A DNA stretch of 64,000 nucleotides. Source: Pelagibacteraceae bacterium AG-390-C22 (GTDB lineage: Bacteria; Pseudomonadota; Alphaproteobacteria; Pelagibacterales; Pelagibacteraceae). Where the stretch lies: assembly GCA_003278125.1 (NCBI GenBank), contig QCGX01000002.1:62001-126000 (forward strand). Reading direction: 5' to 3'. Numbering within the stretch: position 1 is the first letter of the stretch; every line of letters begins with the position of its first letter. Below, in pieces: positions 8,253-17,813 of the stretch. The notes below the pieces were generated by a model that saw nothing but the letters and a program-made list of their open reading frames with translations, did no database searches and had not been told where the DNA came from. The position numbers and the translations under genes are program-made.

Positions 8253-9141
8253 TATCTTTTAAAGTTGGCATTGAGTCACCTGCCCCTAACCTTGTAGTAG
8301 AAAATCCAGCAACTTTGTTAGCTATTTCTAAACATTCTTTTATTTTTTTTCCTTTTAATAATGCAAATGAAAATCCTCCATTAAAAGCGTCTCCCGCTCC
8401 AGTAGTATCAACAGCTTTATCTGGAGTTGCTTTCATATAAATTTCTTCCTTACCATCAGAGTAAAATAATCCTTTTTCACCTAAAGTTATTATTACTTTT
8501 TTAATTCCCATATCTATCAGTTTTTTTGCACTAACTTTTGCATCATTTTCATTATTGATTTTTACTCCAGTATAAAATTCAGCTTCAGTCTCATTAGGTG
8601 TAAAATAGTCAACCAACTTAAAAAAATCATTGCTAAGTTTACATGCGGGTGCAGGATTTAATATGTTTATTAAGCCGTATTCTTTTGCAGCTTTTAAGCA
8701 ATGCAAAGTAACTTCTATTGGAATTTCTAATTGTGTTAAAAATATCTTTGACTGTTTAATTAAGTTTGTATCAATTTCCTTTGTAGTTAAAGTTGAGGGA
8801 GCACCTCTAACAACGGTAATTGCATTTTTTCCAGTATTTCTATCTACATGAATACCCGCAACTCCTGTCTTGTGTTTGTTAGAAATAATTATGTTAGAAG
8901 TATCTATATTATCTTTTTTTAGTTTATTAATCGCAAGTTTGCCGTAATCATCATTTCCTAATTTAGAAATAAAATTAACATTTCCTCCCAATCTTGAGAT
9001 TGATATAGCCTGATTACACCCTTTTCCGCCAGGTCCTATATTATAACTATCTCCGAGAATTGTTTCACCAGTAGTTGGAATTTTATTACCTGAAAAGCTA
9101 ATGTCGGCAACAAATATTCCGAGAACAGTTATTTCGCTCAT
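8236..9141 (-). CDS. rbsK: Ribokinase-like PfkB family sugar kinase
   Basis: This 301-residue PfkB fold kinase has the N-terminal signature GPGGKGCNQAISISRLGG near residue 38. The C-terminal signature VDTTGAGDAFNGGFSFAL is near residue 245, with the catalytic aspartate in GAGD. The GGKG(C/A)NQA motif is typical of ribokinases, which phosphorylate ribose at O5. The start overlaps the ccdA stop by 1 bp. No ribose transporter is nearby, so another nucleoside or sugar substrate is possible. Confidence 0.82.
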   Translation of the reverse strand: MSEITVLGIFVADISFSGNKIPTTGETILGDSYNIGPGGKGCNQAISISRLGGNVNFISKLGNDDYGKLAINKLKKDNIDTSNIIISNKHKTGVAGIHVDRNTGKNAITVVRGAPSTLTTKEIDTNLIKQSKIFLTQLEIPIEVTLHCLKAAKEYGLINILNPAPACKLSNDFFKLVDYFTPNETEAEFYTGVKINNENDAKVSAKKLIDMGIKKVIITLGEKGLFYSDGKEEIYMKATPDKAVDTTGAGDAFNGGFSFALLKGKKIKECLEIANKVAGFSTTRLGAGDSMPTLKDINLKV

Positions 9142-9854
9142 TAACCAAGAGTAGTTAGGAATGGAAACGTTGTCAAAATATAATAACTAATCACTTGTAT
9201 TTGATTGGTTGCGATCAAGATGCCTGTAATTAACAAAATGGTACCACCAGTTTTTGTCACTCTATTATAATATTTACTAAAGTTTTTCTTCGAAGTTAAA
9301 AATCTACTCATAAAATAACCCGACAAAATAAATGGGATTGCTAATCCTAAAGAATAAAATGAAAGCAAAAGAATGCCTTTGCTTATCGATGCCTCAGTAG
9401 CTGAGAGAGCCAAAATAGAACCTAAGATAGGTCCAATACATGGTGTCCACCCAAATGCAAAAGCTGCTCCTACAACAAAAGGAAATATATAATTGTCTTT
9501 ATAATCTTTGGTTTCAATTCTTTTTTCTTGATTCAATAATTGAAACTTTAATAAACCTAACATTTGTAATGAAAACAAAATTATTATTATTCCAGCCGCG
9601 ATTCTTAATTCATTTGAAAAAAATAATAAAACACTACCAACTGCAGAAGCGCTGACGCCTAGAGCTATAAAAACTAAAGAAAAACCTAATGAAAAAAGAA
9701 TAGTTTTAATTAAAACTATCTTTTTATCTTGATCAATTTCAGTTAAATTTTTTCCAGTTATGTAAGATATATAGCCAGGTATTATTGGTAATACACAAGG
9801 GGTTAGAAAACTTATAAATCCTGCACCAAAAGCAAAAGCTAGCTTAATAATCAT
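9141..9854 (-). CDS. ccdA: CcdA-type transmembrane thiol-disulfide carrier
   Basis: This 237-residue protein has six hydrophobic segments. The two redox cysteines sit in LTPCVLPIIPGYISYI near residue 20 and in GWTPCIGPILGS near residue 140, as in CcdA and the DsbD membrane domain. It carries electrons from cytoplasmic thioredoxin to periplasmic acceptors, classically for cytochrome c maturation. An exported MsrB and a glutaredoxin lie close by, so it could also feed methionine sulfoxide repair outside the cytoplasm. That link is inference. Confidence 0.88.
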   Translation of the reverse strand: MIIKLAFAFGAGFISFLTPCVLPIIPGYISYITGKNLTEIDQDKKIVLIKTILFSLGFSLVFIALGVSASAVGSVLLFFSNELRIAAGIIIILFSLQMLGLLKFQLLNQEKRIETKDYKDNYIFPFVVGAAFAFGWTPCIGPILGSILALSATEASISKGILLLSFYSLGLAIPFILSGYFMSRFLTSKKNFSKYYNRVTKTGGTILLITGILIATNQIQVISYYILTTFPFLTTLG

Positions 9855-9904
9855 AATCTCTTTATATTTGCCTTTGATACCTCTCGCAATTACAATATTA
9901 ACAC

Positions 9905-10249
9905 ATGATAATTAAATACTTAGGTTTTTTATTTACTCTTTTGTGGTCTTATACATTTATTAAGTCTCAGAGTATTTTTAAAAAGGGATCAGGAATTTTA
10001 ATAACTCTATTTGTATCAAATATTTCTTGGTTAACTTTTCTTGCAGCCTGCTTTTATGGGTTTAAAAATTTCTCATTTTATCAAACATTACTCGGAATTG
10101 TAGTAAGTATAACTTTGATTCACTTAGCATTTTCAAGATTAAGTCTTTATATTAATTCAAAATTTAGTGATAAAAGATATTTAATAATGATTAAAACAAC
10201 TATTGAATATTTAATTATTGGAATTTTTGCCTATTATATTTTTTTCTAA
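9905..10249 (+). CDS. Small four-helix membrane protein of unknown function
   Basis: A 114-residue protein with about four predicted membrane helices: residues 3-20, 30-50, 58-77 and 95-113. I recognise no family. It is separated from ccdA by a divergent 50-bp gap and overlaps the histidine phosphatase gene end by 4 bp in convergent orientation. Tight packing against real genes and a consistent membrane topology argue that it is expressed. Confidence 0.6.
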   Translation: MIIKYLGFLFTLLWSYTFIKSQSIFKKGSGILITLFVSNISWLTFLAACFYGFKNFSFYQTLLGIVVSITLIHLAFSRLSLYINSKFSDKRYLIMIKTTIEYLIIGIFAYYIFF

Positions 10250-10806
10250 TTAGTTAAAATAGTTGAAAGAGTATTAAAATTTTTATCTATGATAACAATT
10301 TCACCAGATCTTGGTACTACATCTGTTATTGCTGTTATTATTACGTAATGGGTTACTAATACTAAGTTGCTGCCATTCCCATTCCATTTTTGAATATAAT
10401 TTTTCAATTCTTTTATTTGTTTCTTGGCATTTTCGTCATAGGGTGGCTGAAAAGTAGAATTCAGTGCTGGAAACTCTTTATAATTTCTAAACGCATATTT
10501 AGCTGTATCTTTACATCTGCACCATTGGCTACTTAAGACTTGATCAATTTTAATTTGATTTTTCTTAAATAACTTTCCAATTTTTTTTGATTGATTTATT
10601 CCCTCCATGCTAAGGTTTCTTTGTGTCTTACAATCTTTAATTTTAAAGCCTGGAGGATCTCCAAATCCAGGGGCTCTTGAATGCCTAATTAATATAATTT
10701 TATCTCCATTTTTTGCTGGTTTCCAATTAGCTTCAGCAGCATGAGTATTTAAAAATAAAAAGAAAAAGATTATAAAAGATGAGAGGGGAACAATGTTTCT
10801 TATCAT
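10246..10806 (-). CDS. Exported histidine phosphatase superfamily protein
   Basis: A 186-residue protein with a signal peptide (cleavage probably after NTHAAEA) and a phosphoglycerate-mutase-like fold. The catalytic histidine is in IILIRHSRAPG near residue 41. The partner arginine is near SSQWCRCKDTAKY, and the second histidine is in LVTHYVIITAI near residue 150. The family removes phosphate from varied small molecules. A periplasmic location would fit phosphate scavenging, but the substrate is not known. Confidence 0.78.
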   Translation of the reverse strand: MIRNIVPLSSFIIFFFLFLNTHAAEANWKPAKNGDKIILIRHSRAPGFGDPPGFKIKDCKTQRNLSMEGINQSKKIGKLFKKNQIKIDQVLSSQWCRCKDTAKYAFRNYKEFPALNSTFQPPYDENAKKQIKELKNYIQKWNGNGSNLVLVTHYVIITAITDVVPRSGEIVIIDKNFNTLSTILTN

Positions 10807-10926
10807 GGTGGATGAAAAGAAAGTTTAACAAATTTATGTTGCCTTGGTCTAGAGGACATGGCAAAAATAATTTTAAACTTCTAGCCAGTTGTATTCAAAA
10901 CACTTGTAAGGTGAGTGTATAACTTT

Positions 10927-11304
10927 TCAACTTTTGGGTTTAAATACTAAACACACGCCATTGTTGCAGTAACGTTTTCCAGTAGGTTTTGGTCCATCAT
11001 TAAAAATATGTCCGTGATGTCCTCCACATTTTTTACAATGATACTCGGTTCTTGGGTAACCAATATTCATATCTGTTTTTTCTTCAAATACATTTGGCAT
11101 TGATTTGAAAAAAGATGGCCAACCAGAACCACTTTCGTACTTACTGCTAGAATCAAATAGTTTAGTTCCACAACCTACACAATAATAAGCCCCTTCTCTC
11201 TTTTCATTATTTAAGTGGCTTGACCCAGGGGACTCCGTTCCTTCTTGTTTTAAAACATAGTTTTGTTCTGGAGTTAAATTTGGGTCCCATTCTTTATTAA
11301 TCAT
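10927..11304 (-). CDS. msrB: Cytoplasmic peptide-methionine (R)-S-oxide reductase, MsrB
   Basis: This 125-residue MsrB lacks a signal peptide. Zinc-binding pairs CVGC and CKKC, the GSGWPSF loop and HHGHIFNDGP are intact. The catalytic region is RYCNNGVCL, sharing the unusual CNNGxC arrangement with the exported copy at 7797-8252. The two genes therefore look like diverged paralogues serving different compartments. The 120 bp between this stop and the phosphatase start hold no gene that I can support. Confidence 0.88.
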   Translation of the reverse strand: MINKEWDPNLTPEQNYVLKQEGTESPGSSHLNNEKREGAYYCVGCGTKLFDSSSKYESGSGWPSFFKSMPNVFEEKTDMNIGYPRTEYHCKKCGGHHGHIFNDGPKPTGKRYCNNGVCLVFKPKS

Positions 11305-11371
11305 CAGTATTTCCTTAGTCTTATCAAATTTAGTTTGACTCTTTATTAGGTGAAAAGCTAAATAATGTCTA

Positions 11372-13804
11372 ATGAAATCAAAAACAAAAGTAGTTGTGGT
11401 TGGTGGTGGAGTAGTTGGTGTTAGTGTGCTTTATCACTTAGCTAAAAAAGGCTGGTCAGACGTTGTATTGGTTGAAAGAAAAGAATTAACATCTGGATCT
11501 ACTTGGCATGCGGCTGGTTTATTACCTTTATTTAATATGAGCTACTCGGTTGGGCAGCTTCATAGATATGCCGTTCAACTTTATAAGTCATTAGAAAAAG
11601 AGACAGGAAAAAACGTAGGCTTTAGTGTTGTATCAAATATTCGATTAGCTCAATCTCAAGATAGAATGGATGAATACCATCAATACGCAGGAGTAGCTAA
11701 AACTATAGGGGTTGATGTAAAGTTTTTAAAACCTGATCAAGTGAAAGAAATTTGGCCATTAATTAATACTGAGGGTTTAGTTGGAGCAATTCAACATCCA
11801 GAAGATGGTTATATTCAGCCTGCAGATTTAACTCAAGCATTAGCAACAGGTGCTAGAAACCATGGCGCTGAAATTTATAGAAACACCACAGTTACAGGAA
11901 TTAAACAAACAAAAGATGGTTGGGTAGTCAATACTGATAAGGGAGATATAGAATGTGAACATGTCGTATCATGTAGTGGAAATTTTGCCAGACAAACTGG
12001 GCGAATGGTTGGTTTAGATATTCCTGTAATTCCAGTTGAACATCAATACATTGTTACCGAACCTCATCCAGAAATTCAAAAAAGAAGGAAAGAAGGAAAA
12101 CCGGAAATGGGAGTACTTAGAGATAGTGATAACTCTTGGTACATGAGAGAAGAAGCTGGTGGATTACTACTTGGTCCTTATGAAAAAGGGGCGCCATGTT
12201 GTTATGTTGATGGTCCTTCTAAAGATAGTGAATATGAATTATTTCAAGAAGATTTAGATAGGTTAGCTCCACATATTGAGGGAGCGATCAAAAGAGTTCC
12301 AGCATTTGGAGAAGTTGGAGTGAAAAAAGTTTATAATGGTGCAATCGCTTACACTCCTGATGGAAATCCCATAGTTGGTCCTGCATGGGGATTAAAAAAC
12401 TTTTGGATTAATGAAGGCCATAGTTTTGGAATTACAGCAGCAGGAGGTGCTGGGTGGCAACTGGCTGAGTGGATAATTGATGGCGAACCAACAATTGATA
12501 TGCTTGGAGTTGAGCCAAGAAGATATGGTTCATACGCAACTAAATCTTATTTAAAAGCCAAAAATGAAGAAGCATATGCAAATGTATTTACAGTTCATTA
12601 TCCTGATGAAGAAAGAGAAGCAGGTAGACCTTTAAGACAAGCTCCATGTTACGATCGTTTAAAAAAATTAGGAGCAGTGTTTGGTGCAAAATTTGGTTGG
12701 GAAAGAGCTAACTTTTTTTCAAAAGAAGGAGAGAAACAAGAAGATGATTGGTCGTTTAGAAGATCTAAATGGTTTAAAAATGTTGAGAGTGAATGTAAAA
12801 ATGTAAAAGAAAATGTTGGTCTTCTTGATATGACTGCATTTGGAAAATGTAGAATTAAAGGTCCAGGAGCAGAAGAATTTTTAGATAAACTTGTTGCAAA
12901 TAAACTTCCTAAGAAAATTGGAAGAATTAATCTTTGTCACGCTTTAAATACTAAAGGTGGCGTTCACTCTGAATTTACTATTATGCGAGAAGCTGAGGAC
13001 AGTTTCTACTTGGTTTCAGCAGGAGCTTACCAAAGGCTTGATCATGATTGGATTCATAAATGGATGCCAAAAGATGGGACAGTTCAATATGAAAATTTAA
13101 CTAACAGTATGGGAGTTTTAGTTGTCTCTGGACCTAAAGCGAGACAACTTATGCAAAAAGTTTCTAGATCAGATTTTTCTAACGAAAGATTTAAATGGTT
13201 AAGCGCTCAAAATATTAATATAGGCTTGGCTCCTTGTAGCGCAATGAGAGTAAACTTTGTAGGGGAATTAGGCTGGGAACTACATCATCCAATCGAATAT
13301 CAGAATCATATCTTTGATCAATTAATGGAAGCTGGAAAAGAATTTGGATTAAAACCTTATGGTATTAGAGCCATGAATAGTTTGAGAGTAGAAAAATCTT
13401 ATAAATTGGTAGGAACAGAATTATCAATTGAATACTCACCATATGAGTCAGGACTTGATAGATTTGTTCATCCAAATAAAGGAGATTTTATAGGACGTGC
13501 GGCATTAGATAAATGGAGAGCCAAAGGCTTTTCAAATAAATTAGTGACCATGGAAATTCATGGAGTTACTGACGCTGATGTTCTAGGAAATAATCCTATA
13601 TACGACAACGGCTCTGTTGTTGGTAGAGCTACTAGTGGAGACTTTGGTTTTAGAGTAAACAAATCTATCGCTTTAGGGATGGTTAAACCAGAATTAGCAA
13701 AAGTGGGACAAAAATTAAAAATAGATATACTCGGTAAAATGCATGAAGTTTCTATTGTAGAGGAGTCTCCATATGACTCTGAGAATAAATTACTGAGAGC
13801 TTAA
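11372..13804 (+). CDS. FAD-dependent dimethylglycine/sarcosine dehydrogenase-like enzyme
   Basis: This 810-residue oxidoreductase has an N-terminal DAO domain (VVVGGGVVGVSVLYHLAKKG, residues 8-27), a GSTWHAAGL stretch whose histidine is a candidate for covalent FAD, and a C-terminal GcvT-like folate domain from about 430. This architecture is found in dimethylglycine and sarcosine dehydrogenases, which demethylate N-methylated glycines, pass methylene groups to tetrahydrofolate and reduce ETF. The etfB start follows its stop directly. Dimethylglycine, sarcosine or a relative is the likely substrate. Confidence 0.85.
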   Translation: MKSKTKVVVVGGGVVGVSVLYHLAKKGWSDVVLVERKELTSGSTWHAAGLLPLFNMSYSVGQLHRYAVQLYKSLEKETGKNVGFSVVSNIRLAQSQDRMDEYHQYAGVAKTIGVDVKFLKPDQVKEIWPLINTEGLVGAIQHPEDGYIQPADLTQALATGARNHGAEIYRNTTVTGIKQTKDGWVVNTDKGDIECEHVVSCSGNFARQTGRMVGLDIPVIPVEHQYIVTEPHPEIQKRRKEGKPEMGVLRDSDNSWYMREEAGGLLLGPYEKGAPCCYVDGPSKDSEYELFQEDLDRLAPHIEGAIKRVPAFGEVGVKKVYNGAIAYTPDGNPIVGPAWGLKNFWINEGHSFGITAAGGAGWQLAEWIIDGEPTIDMLGVEPRRYGSYATKSYLKAKNEEAYANVFTVHYPDEEREAGRPLRQAPCYDRLKKLGAVFGAKFGWERANFFSKEGEKQEDDWSFRRSKWFKNVESECKNVKENVGLLDMTAFGKCRIKGPGAEEFLDKLVANKLPKKIGRINLCHALNTKGGVHSEFTIMREAEDSFYLVSAGAYQRLDHDWIHKWMPKDGTVQYENLTNSMGVLVVSGPKARQLMQKVSRSDFSNERFKWLSAQNINIGLAPCSAMRVNFVGELGWELHHPIEYQNHIFDQLMEAGKEFGLKPYGIRAMNSLRVEKSYKLVGTELSIEYSPYESGLDRFVHPNKGDFIGRAALDKWRAKGFSNKLVTMEIHGVTDADVLGNNPIYDNGSVVGRATSGDFGFRVNKSIALGMVKPELAKVGQKLKIDILGKMHEVSIVEESPYDSENKLLRA

Positions 13805-14554
13805 ATGAAAATCCTTGTAGCTGTTAAAAGAGTTATCGATTACAATGTTCAAATCAGAGTTAAAGAAGATGGTTCTGGGGTTCATACTGATAACGTTAAA
13901 ATGTCAACTAATCCTCCAGATGATAATGCGGTGGAAGAGTCAGTTAAACTTAAAGAGTCTGGCAAAGTTAAAGAGGTAGTTGCTATTTCAATTGGAGAAG
14001 ATAAGGCTCAAGAAAGTATTAGAAAGGCATTAGCAGTTGGTGCAGATAAAGGAATTCACGTTAAGGCAGATAGTTATATCGAGCCTTTGGGAATTGCAAA
14101 AATTTTAAAAAAAATAGTAGAAAAGGAAAAACCTGATATGGTTTTCTTAGGTAAACAAGCCATTGATGATGACTGCAATCAAACCGGTCAAATGCTAGCA
14201 GCGATGCTAAATTGGCCTCAAGCGACTTTTTCTTCAAAATTAAATATTAAAGAAAAATCATTAGAGGTAGTAAGAGAAATTGATGAAGGTTTAGAAACTC
14301 TTGAGATCAATTTACCAGCAATAGTGACTTGTGATTTAAGATTAAATGAACCTAGGTTTGCGTCACTTCCAAACATTATGAAAGCAAAGAAAAAACCTAT
14401 GGAACAATTAAATGCTAAAGACATGGGTGTTGATCTTAAAAATAGGATTGAACAATTAAAAGTAGAAGAGCCGCCAAAAAGAAAAGCGGGTATTAAAGTT
14501 GCAAGTGTAGCAGAACTAGTAAGTAAACTTAAAAATGAAGCGAAGGTAATATAA
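13805..14554 (+). CDS. etfB: Electron transfer flavoprotein beta subunit
   Basis: This 249-residue protein has the EtfB pattern KILVAVKRVIDYNVQIRV at its start, VFLGKQAIDDDCNQTGQML near residue 115 and the recognition-loop helix near RFASLPNIMKAKKKP around residue 185. EtfB binds AMP and, with EtfA, carries electrons from flavoprotein dehydrogenases. It starts immediately after the dehydrogenase stop and overlaps etfA by 1 bp. The dedicated placement suggests it serves that dehydrogenase. Confidence 0.95.
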   Translation: MKILVAVKRVIDYNVQIRVKEDGSGVHTDNVKMSTNPPDDNAVEESVKLKESGKVKEVVAISIGEDKAQESIRKALAVGADKGIHVKADSYIEPLGIAKILKKIVEKEKPDMVFLGKQAIDDDCNQTGQMLAAMLNWPQATFSSKLNIKEKSLEVVREIDEGLETLEINLPAIVTCDLRLNEPRFASLPNIMKAKKKPMEQLNAKDMGVDLKNRIEQLKVEEPPKRKAGIKVASVAELVSKLKNEAKVI

Positions 14555-15507
14555 TGTCAGTGTTGTTAATAGCAGAGCATGATAATTCGAAATTAAAACC
14601 TTTTACATTTAATGCAATTACTGCAGCATCTAAAATAGACTCTGACGTACATGTTTTAGTAGCAGGAACCAGTTGTGAAAATGTTTCAAAAGAAACTGCA
14701 AATATTCCTTTGGTTAAAAAGGTTTTAGTGTGTGACTCTCCAAATTACCAAAATTATCTGCCAGAAAATCTTGCTCCTTTAGTAATTAAAGTTTCAGAAA
14801 AATATGACCATATCGTAGCTTCAGCTAATACTTTTGGAAAAAACTTTATGCCACGAGTAGCAGCTGCTTTAGATGTATCTCAAGTAAGCGATATAATTAA
14901 AGTAAATGGACCAGATACTTTTGTAAGACCTATATATGCAGGTAATGCTTTTGCTACTGTAAAGAGTGGTGACAAAAAGAAATGCGTAACAATAAGACCG
15001 ACTTCTTTCGATGCTGCAGAAAAATCAGGTGGTTCAGCCACAATTGAAAAAGTTGAAGCGGTAGATATTCCTAGTACTTCCAAATTTATTAAAAGGGAAG
15101 AAACTAAATCAGAGAGACCAGAGCTTGGAACTGCAAGAATAGTTGTGTCAGGTGGAAGAGGATTAGAGAGCGGAGAAAATTTCAAACTTATAAATGATAT
15201 AGCTGATAAACTTAATGCAGCCGTTGGCGCATCAAGAGCAGCGGTTGATGCTGGCTACATAAGTAATGACCATCAAGTTGGTCAAACCGGAAAAGTTGTA
15301 GTTCCTGATTTATACATCGCTGTTGGAATCTCTGGAGCAATCCAGCATTTAGCAGGCATGAAAGAGAGTAAGATTATTGTCGCAATTAACAAAGATGGTG
15401 AAGCTCCAATCTTTAGCGTTGCAGATTATGGTTTAGAAGCAGATTTATTTACAGCTCTTCCAGAATTTTTAGCCGAGCTAAACAAACTAAATACTATCCA
15501 AAAATAA
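14554..15507 (+). CDS. etfA: Electron transfer flavoprotein alpha subunit
   Basis: This 317-residue protein has the C-terminal FAD-binding signature split over [20 protein letters not shown], then [16 protein letters not shown] and [18 protein letters not shown]. It forms the ETF heterodimer with the product of the preceding gene. Electrons would pass to the ETF-quinone oxidoreductase encoded at 16160-17767. Only 16 bp separate its stop from the convergent neighbour. Confidence 0.95.
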   Translation: MSVLLIAEHDNSKLKPFTFNAITAASKIDSDVHVLVAGTSCENVSKETANIPLVKKVLVCDSPNYQNYLPENLAPLVIKVSEKYDHIVASANTFGKNFMPRVAAALDVSQVSDIIKVNGPDTFVRPIYAGNAFATVKSGDKKKCVTIRPTSFDAAEKSGGSATIEKVEAVDIPSTSKFIKREETKSERPELGTARIVVSGGRGLESGENFKLINDIADKLNAAVGASRAAVDAGYISNDHQVGQTGKVVVPDLYIAVGISGAIQHLAGMKESKIIVAINKDGEAPIFSVADYGLEADLFTALPEFLAELNKLNTIQK

Positions 15508-15523
15508 TTAATTTTTTTTAAGA

Positions 15524-16132
15524 TTACTCTTTAGCTTTTTTCTCTTTTTTCAGCTTATCAAGCATATCTTGTATTTGTTCTTCACTTAAACCCCCAAGAT
15601 TAGAAAAAGTTTTCTTAGCCTTAGTTTTTTCTGAAGCAGTGTGTGGTTGGTCTTTACAATCAATTTGAAACTTATAAGTATTAAATGAAAAACCTGTTTG
15701 ATCTACCATTGCATATAAGCTTGTAGGTTTTCCATCAACTATTCTAATAAAATTTTTATATGAATATGTAACCATTTCTCCTTCTTTATCGCCTTTAGCT
15801 TCAATTTCATTTGTGTATCTAATTCCGTTAGCAACCTCTTTAAATTCTTGCAAATCGTTTAGTCCATACATTCCAGTTATCAAAGATAATGCGCTATCTG
15901 ACTCATCGGAAACATCTACAATTAAATTTTTATCTCCTTCCTCTACAGGGTAAAGTATGATTAATTTTATTTCTTTTCCTGCAAATCTTTTATTTTCCTC
16001 TGGTGCTAAATTTGCAGATCGAAGATCAGAAGTTTTTACCAAACAATATGTGTAAATTTCTTTTGCTTTTAAATTGGCTGCGAAAAGAAACCACACTGAA
16101 AAAATAATTAATAAAGATATAAATTTTTTCAT
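15524..16132 (-). CDS. Exported protein of unknown function
   Basis: This 202-residue protein has a clear Sec signal peptide (MKKFISLLIIFSVWFLF, probable cleavage after NLKA) and a charged C-terminal tail (EEQIQDMLDKLKKEKKAKE) that may form a helix. Two cysteines (TYCLVK near residue 30 and IDCKDQ near 160) could form a disulfide. I recognise no family. It is transcribed opposite to the ETF genes on both sides. Confidence 0.6.
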   Translation of the reverse strand: MKKFISLLIIFSVWFLFAANLKAKEIYTYCLVKTSDLRSANLAPEENKRFAGKEIKLIILYPVEEGDKNLIVDVSDESDSALSLITGMYGLNDLQEFKEVANGIRYTNEIEAKGDKEGEMVTYSYKNFIRIVDGKPTSLYAMVDQTGFSFNTYKFQIDCKDQPHTASEKTKAKKTFSNLGGLSEEQIQDMLDKLKKEKKAKE

Positions 16133-16159
16133 TTTAAATTTTTATGATATAACTATTCT

Positions 16160-17767
16160 GTGTCTAGAGAAACAATAAAATATGATGTGGTTATCGTAGG
16201 TGCTGGGCCAGCAGGTTTAACTACAGCTATCAAACTTAAACAACTAGATCCTAATTTAAATGTTTGTGTCCTTGAGAAAGGCGCTGAAGTTGGAGCTCAC
16301 ATTTTAAGTGGTAATGTGTTTGAAACAAAAGCGCTTGATGAATTAATACCTAATTGGAGAAATGAAGGTGCTCCAGTAAAAACAAAAGTTTCAAAAGAAA
16401 AATTCTTATTTTTAGGAAAAAACTCCTCTTTAAGTTGGCCTACATGGCTTTTACCCTCAGTACAAAAAAATCATAGGAACTATATCATTAGCCTTGCTAA
16501 TCTTTGTCGTTGGCTTGCGGAACAGGCAGAAAAATTAGGAGTTGAAATATTCCCAGGTTTTCCTGCTAGTGAGGTTCTTTATAATGATGATGGATCAGTA
16601 AAAGGTGTAGCTACTTTAGACATGGGTTTAGATAAAGAAGGAAATAAAAAAGATACTTACCAAGAAGGAATGGAATTACATGCAAAAGTAACTGTCTTTT
16701 CTGAAGGATGCAGAGGTCATTTAGGAAAACAATTAATTAAAAAATTTAATTTAGATGAAGGAAAAAATCCTCAACAATATGGTATTGGACTTAAAGAAAT
16801 TTGGGAAGTTAGTGAAAAACAGCATCAAGAAGGTTTAGTAATGCATACAGCAGGATGGCCACTTGATAGCAAAACTTATGGCGGAAGTTTCATTTATCAT
16901 GCTGAAAATAGACAAATATATCTAGGGTATGTAATAGGTTTGGATTATCAAAATCCTTATCTATCTCCTTTTGATGAGTTTCAAAGATTTAAAACACACC
17001 CATCTATAAGAAAAATGTTTGAGGGCGGTAAAAGAATTTCTTTTGGTGCTAGAGCCTTAATTGAAGGAGGAATTCAAAGTTTGCCTAAAATGTTTATGCC
17101 TGGTGCATTATTAATTGGATGTGATGCTGGAACTTTAAATATGCCTAAAATAAAGGGTTCACATACTGCGATGAAAAGCGGAATAGTTGCAGCAGAATCT
17201 ATAATTGAAAATATTAAAAATAAAGCTGATCTATCAATTTATGAAAAAAAATTTAAGGAAAGCTGGGCTTATAAAGAATTGTTTACAGCGAGAAATGTGA
17301 AACCTAGTTTTAGTTGGGGTTTAATCCTTGGAATAATATTTACTGGTATAGATCAAATTTTGTTTAGAGGAAGGATGCCTTTTACACTAAAACACAAACA
17401 TGCAGATCACGAAGCTTTAAAACCAGCTAGCCAAATGCCTAAAATTGAATATCCAAAACCTGACGGTAAGCTCACATTCGATAAAACTAGTTCTGTTTAT
17501 TTAACAGGAACTAATCATACTGAAAACCAGCCTGTCCATTTAAGGTTAAAAGATCCTAATTTACCAATTAATTACACTTTAAAAGAGTACGATGAGCCAG
17601 CTAAAAGATACTGTCCTGTAGGCGTGTACGAAATTCAAAAAGAAAAGTTTGTTATAAACTCTCAAAATTGTATCCACTGTAAGACCTGTGATATTAAAGA
17701 ACCCTCTCAAAACATCACTTGGGTTGCACCTGAAGGTGGTGGCGGTCCTAAATACGGTAACATGTAA
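16160..17767 (+). CDS. etfD: Electron transfer flavoprotein-ubiquinone oxidoreductase
   Basis: This 535-residue protein starts at GTG and has an N-terminal FAD fold (VVIVGAGPAGLTTAIKL near residue 10). Its C-terminal cluster region has CPVGVYEI near 490, then CIHCKTCDIKEPSQNITW, supplying the four cysteines for a 4Fe-4S cluster. The ending GGGGPKYGNM is typical of the family. It passes electrons from ETF to ubiquinone at the inner membrane. Its closeness to etfBA and the methylglycine dehydrogenase suggests one electron route. Confidence 0.95.
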   Translation: MSRETIKYDVVIVGAGPAGLTTAIKLKQLDPNLNVCVLEKGAEVGAHILSGNVFETKALDELIPNWRNEGAPVKTKVSKEKFLFLGKNSSLSWPTWLLPSVQKNHRNYIISLANLCRWLAEQAEKLGVEIFPGFPASEVLYNDDGSVKGVATLDMGLDKEGNKKDTYQEGMELHAKVTVFSEGCRGHLGKQLIKKFNLDEGKNPQQYGIGLKEIWEVSEKQHQEGLVMHTAGWPLDSKTYGGSFIYHAENRQIYLGYVIGLDYQNPYLSPFDEFQRFKTHPSIRKMFEGGKRISFGARALIEGGIQSLPKMFMPGALLIGCDAGTLNMPKIKGSHTAMKSGIVAAESIIENIKNKADLSIYEKKFKESWAYKELFTARNVKPSFSWGLILGIIFTGIDQILFRGRMPFTLKHKHADHEALKPASQMPKIEYPKPDGKLTFDKTSSVYLTGTNHTENQPVHLRLKDPNLPINYTLKEYDEPAKRYCPVGVYEIQKEKFVINSQNCIHCKTCDIKEPSQNITWVAPEGGGGPKYGNM

Positions 17768-17813
17768 AAAGACTATTGCTTTTGCCTGTGAGAAAGCATA
17801 ATGGCTTTCCACC

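Noticed and set aside
10807-10926. A TTGCC...GGCAA hairpin and a CTTGGTCTAGAGGACATGG stretch that might be a tRNA or a terminator
   Set aside because: No acceptor stem or T-arm pattern fits a tRNA, and there is no T run on either strand after the hairpin.
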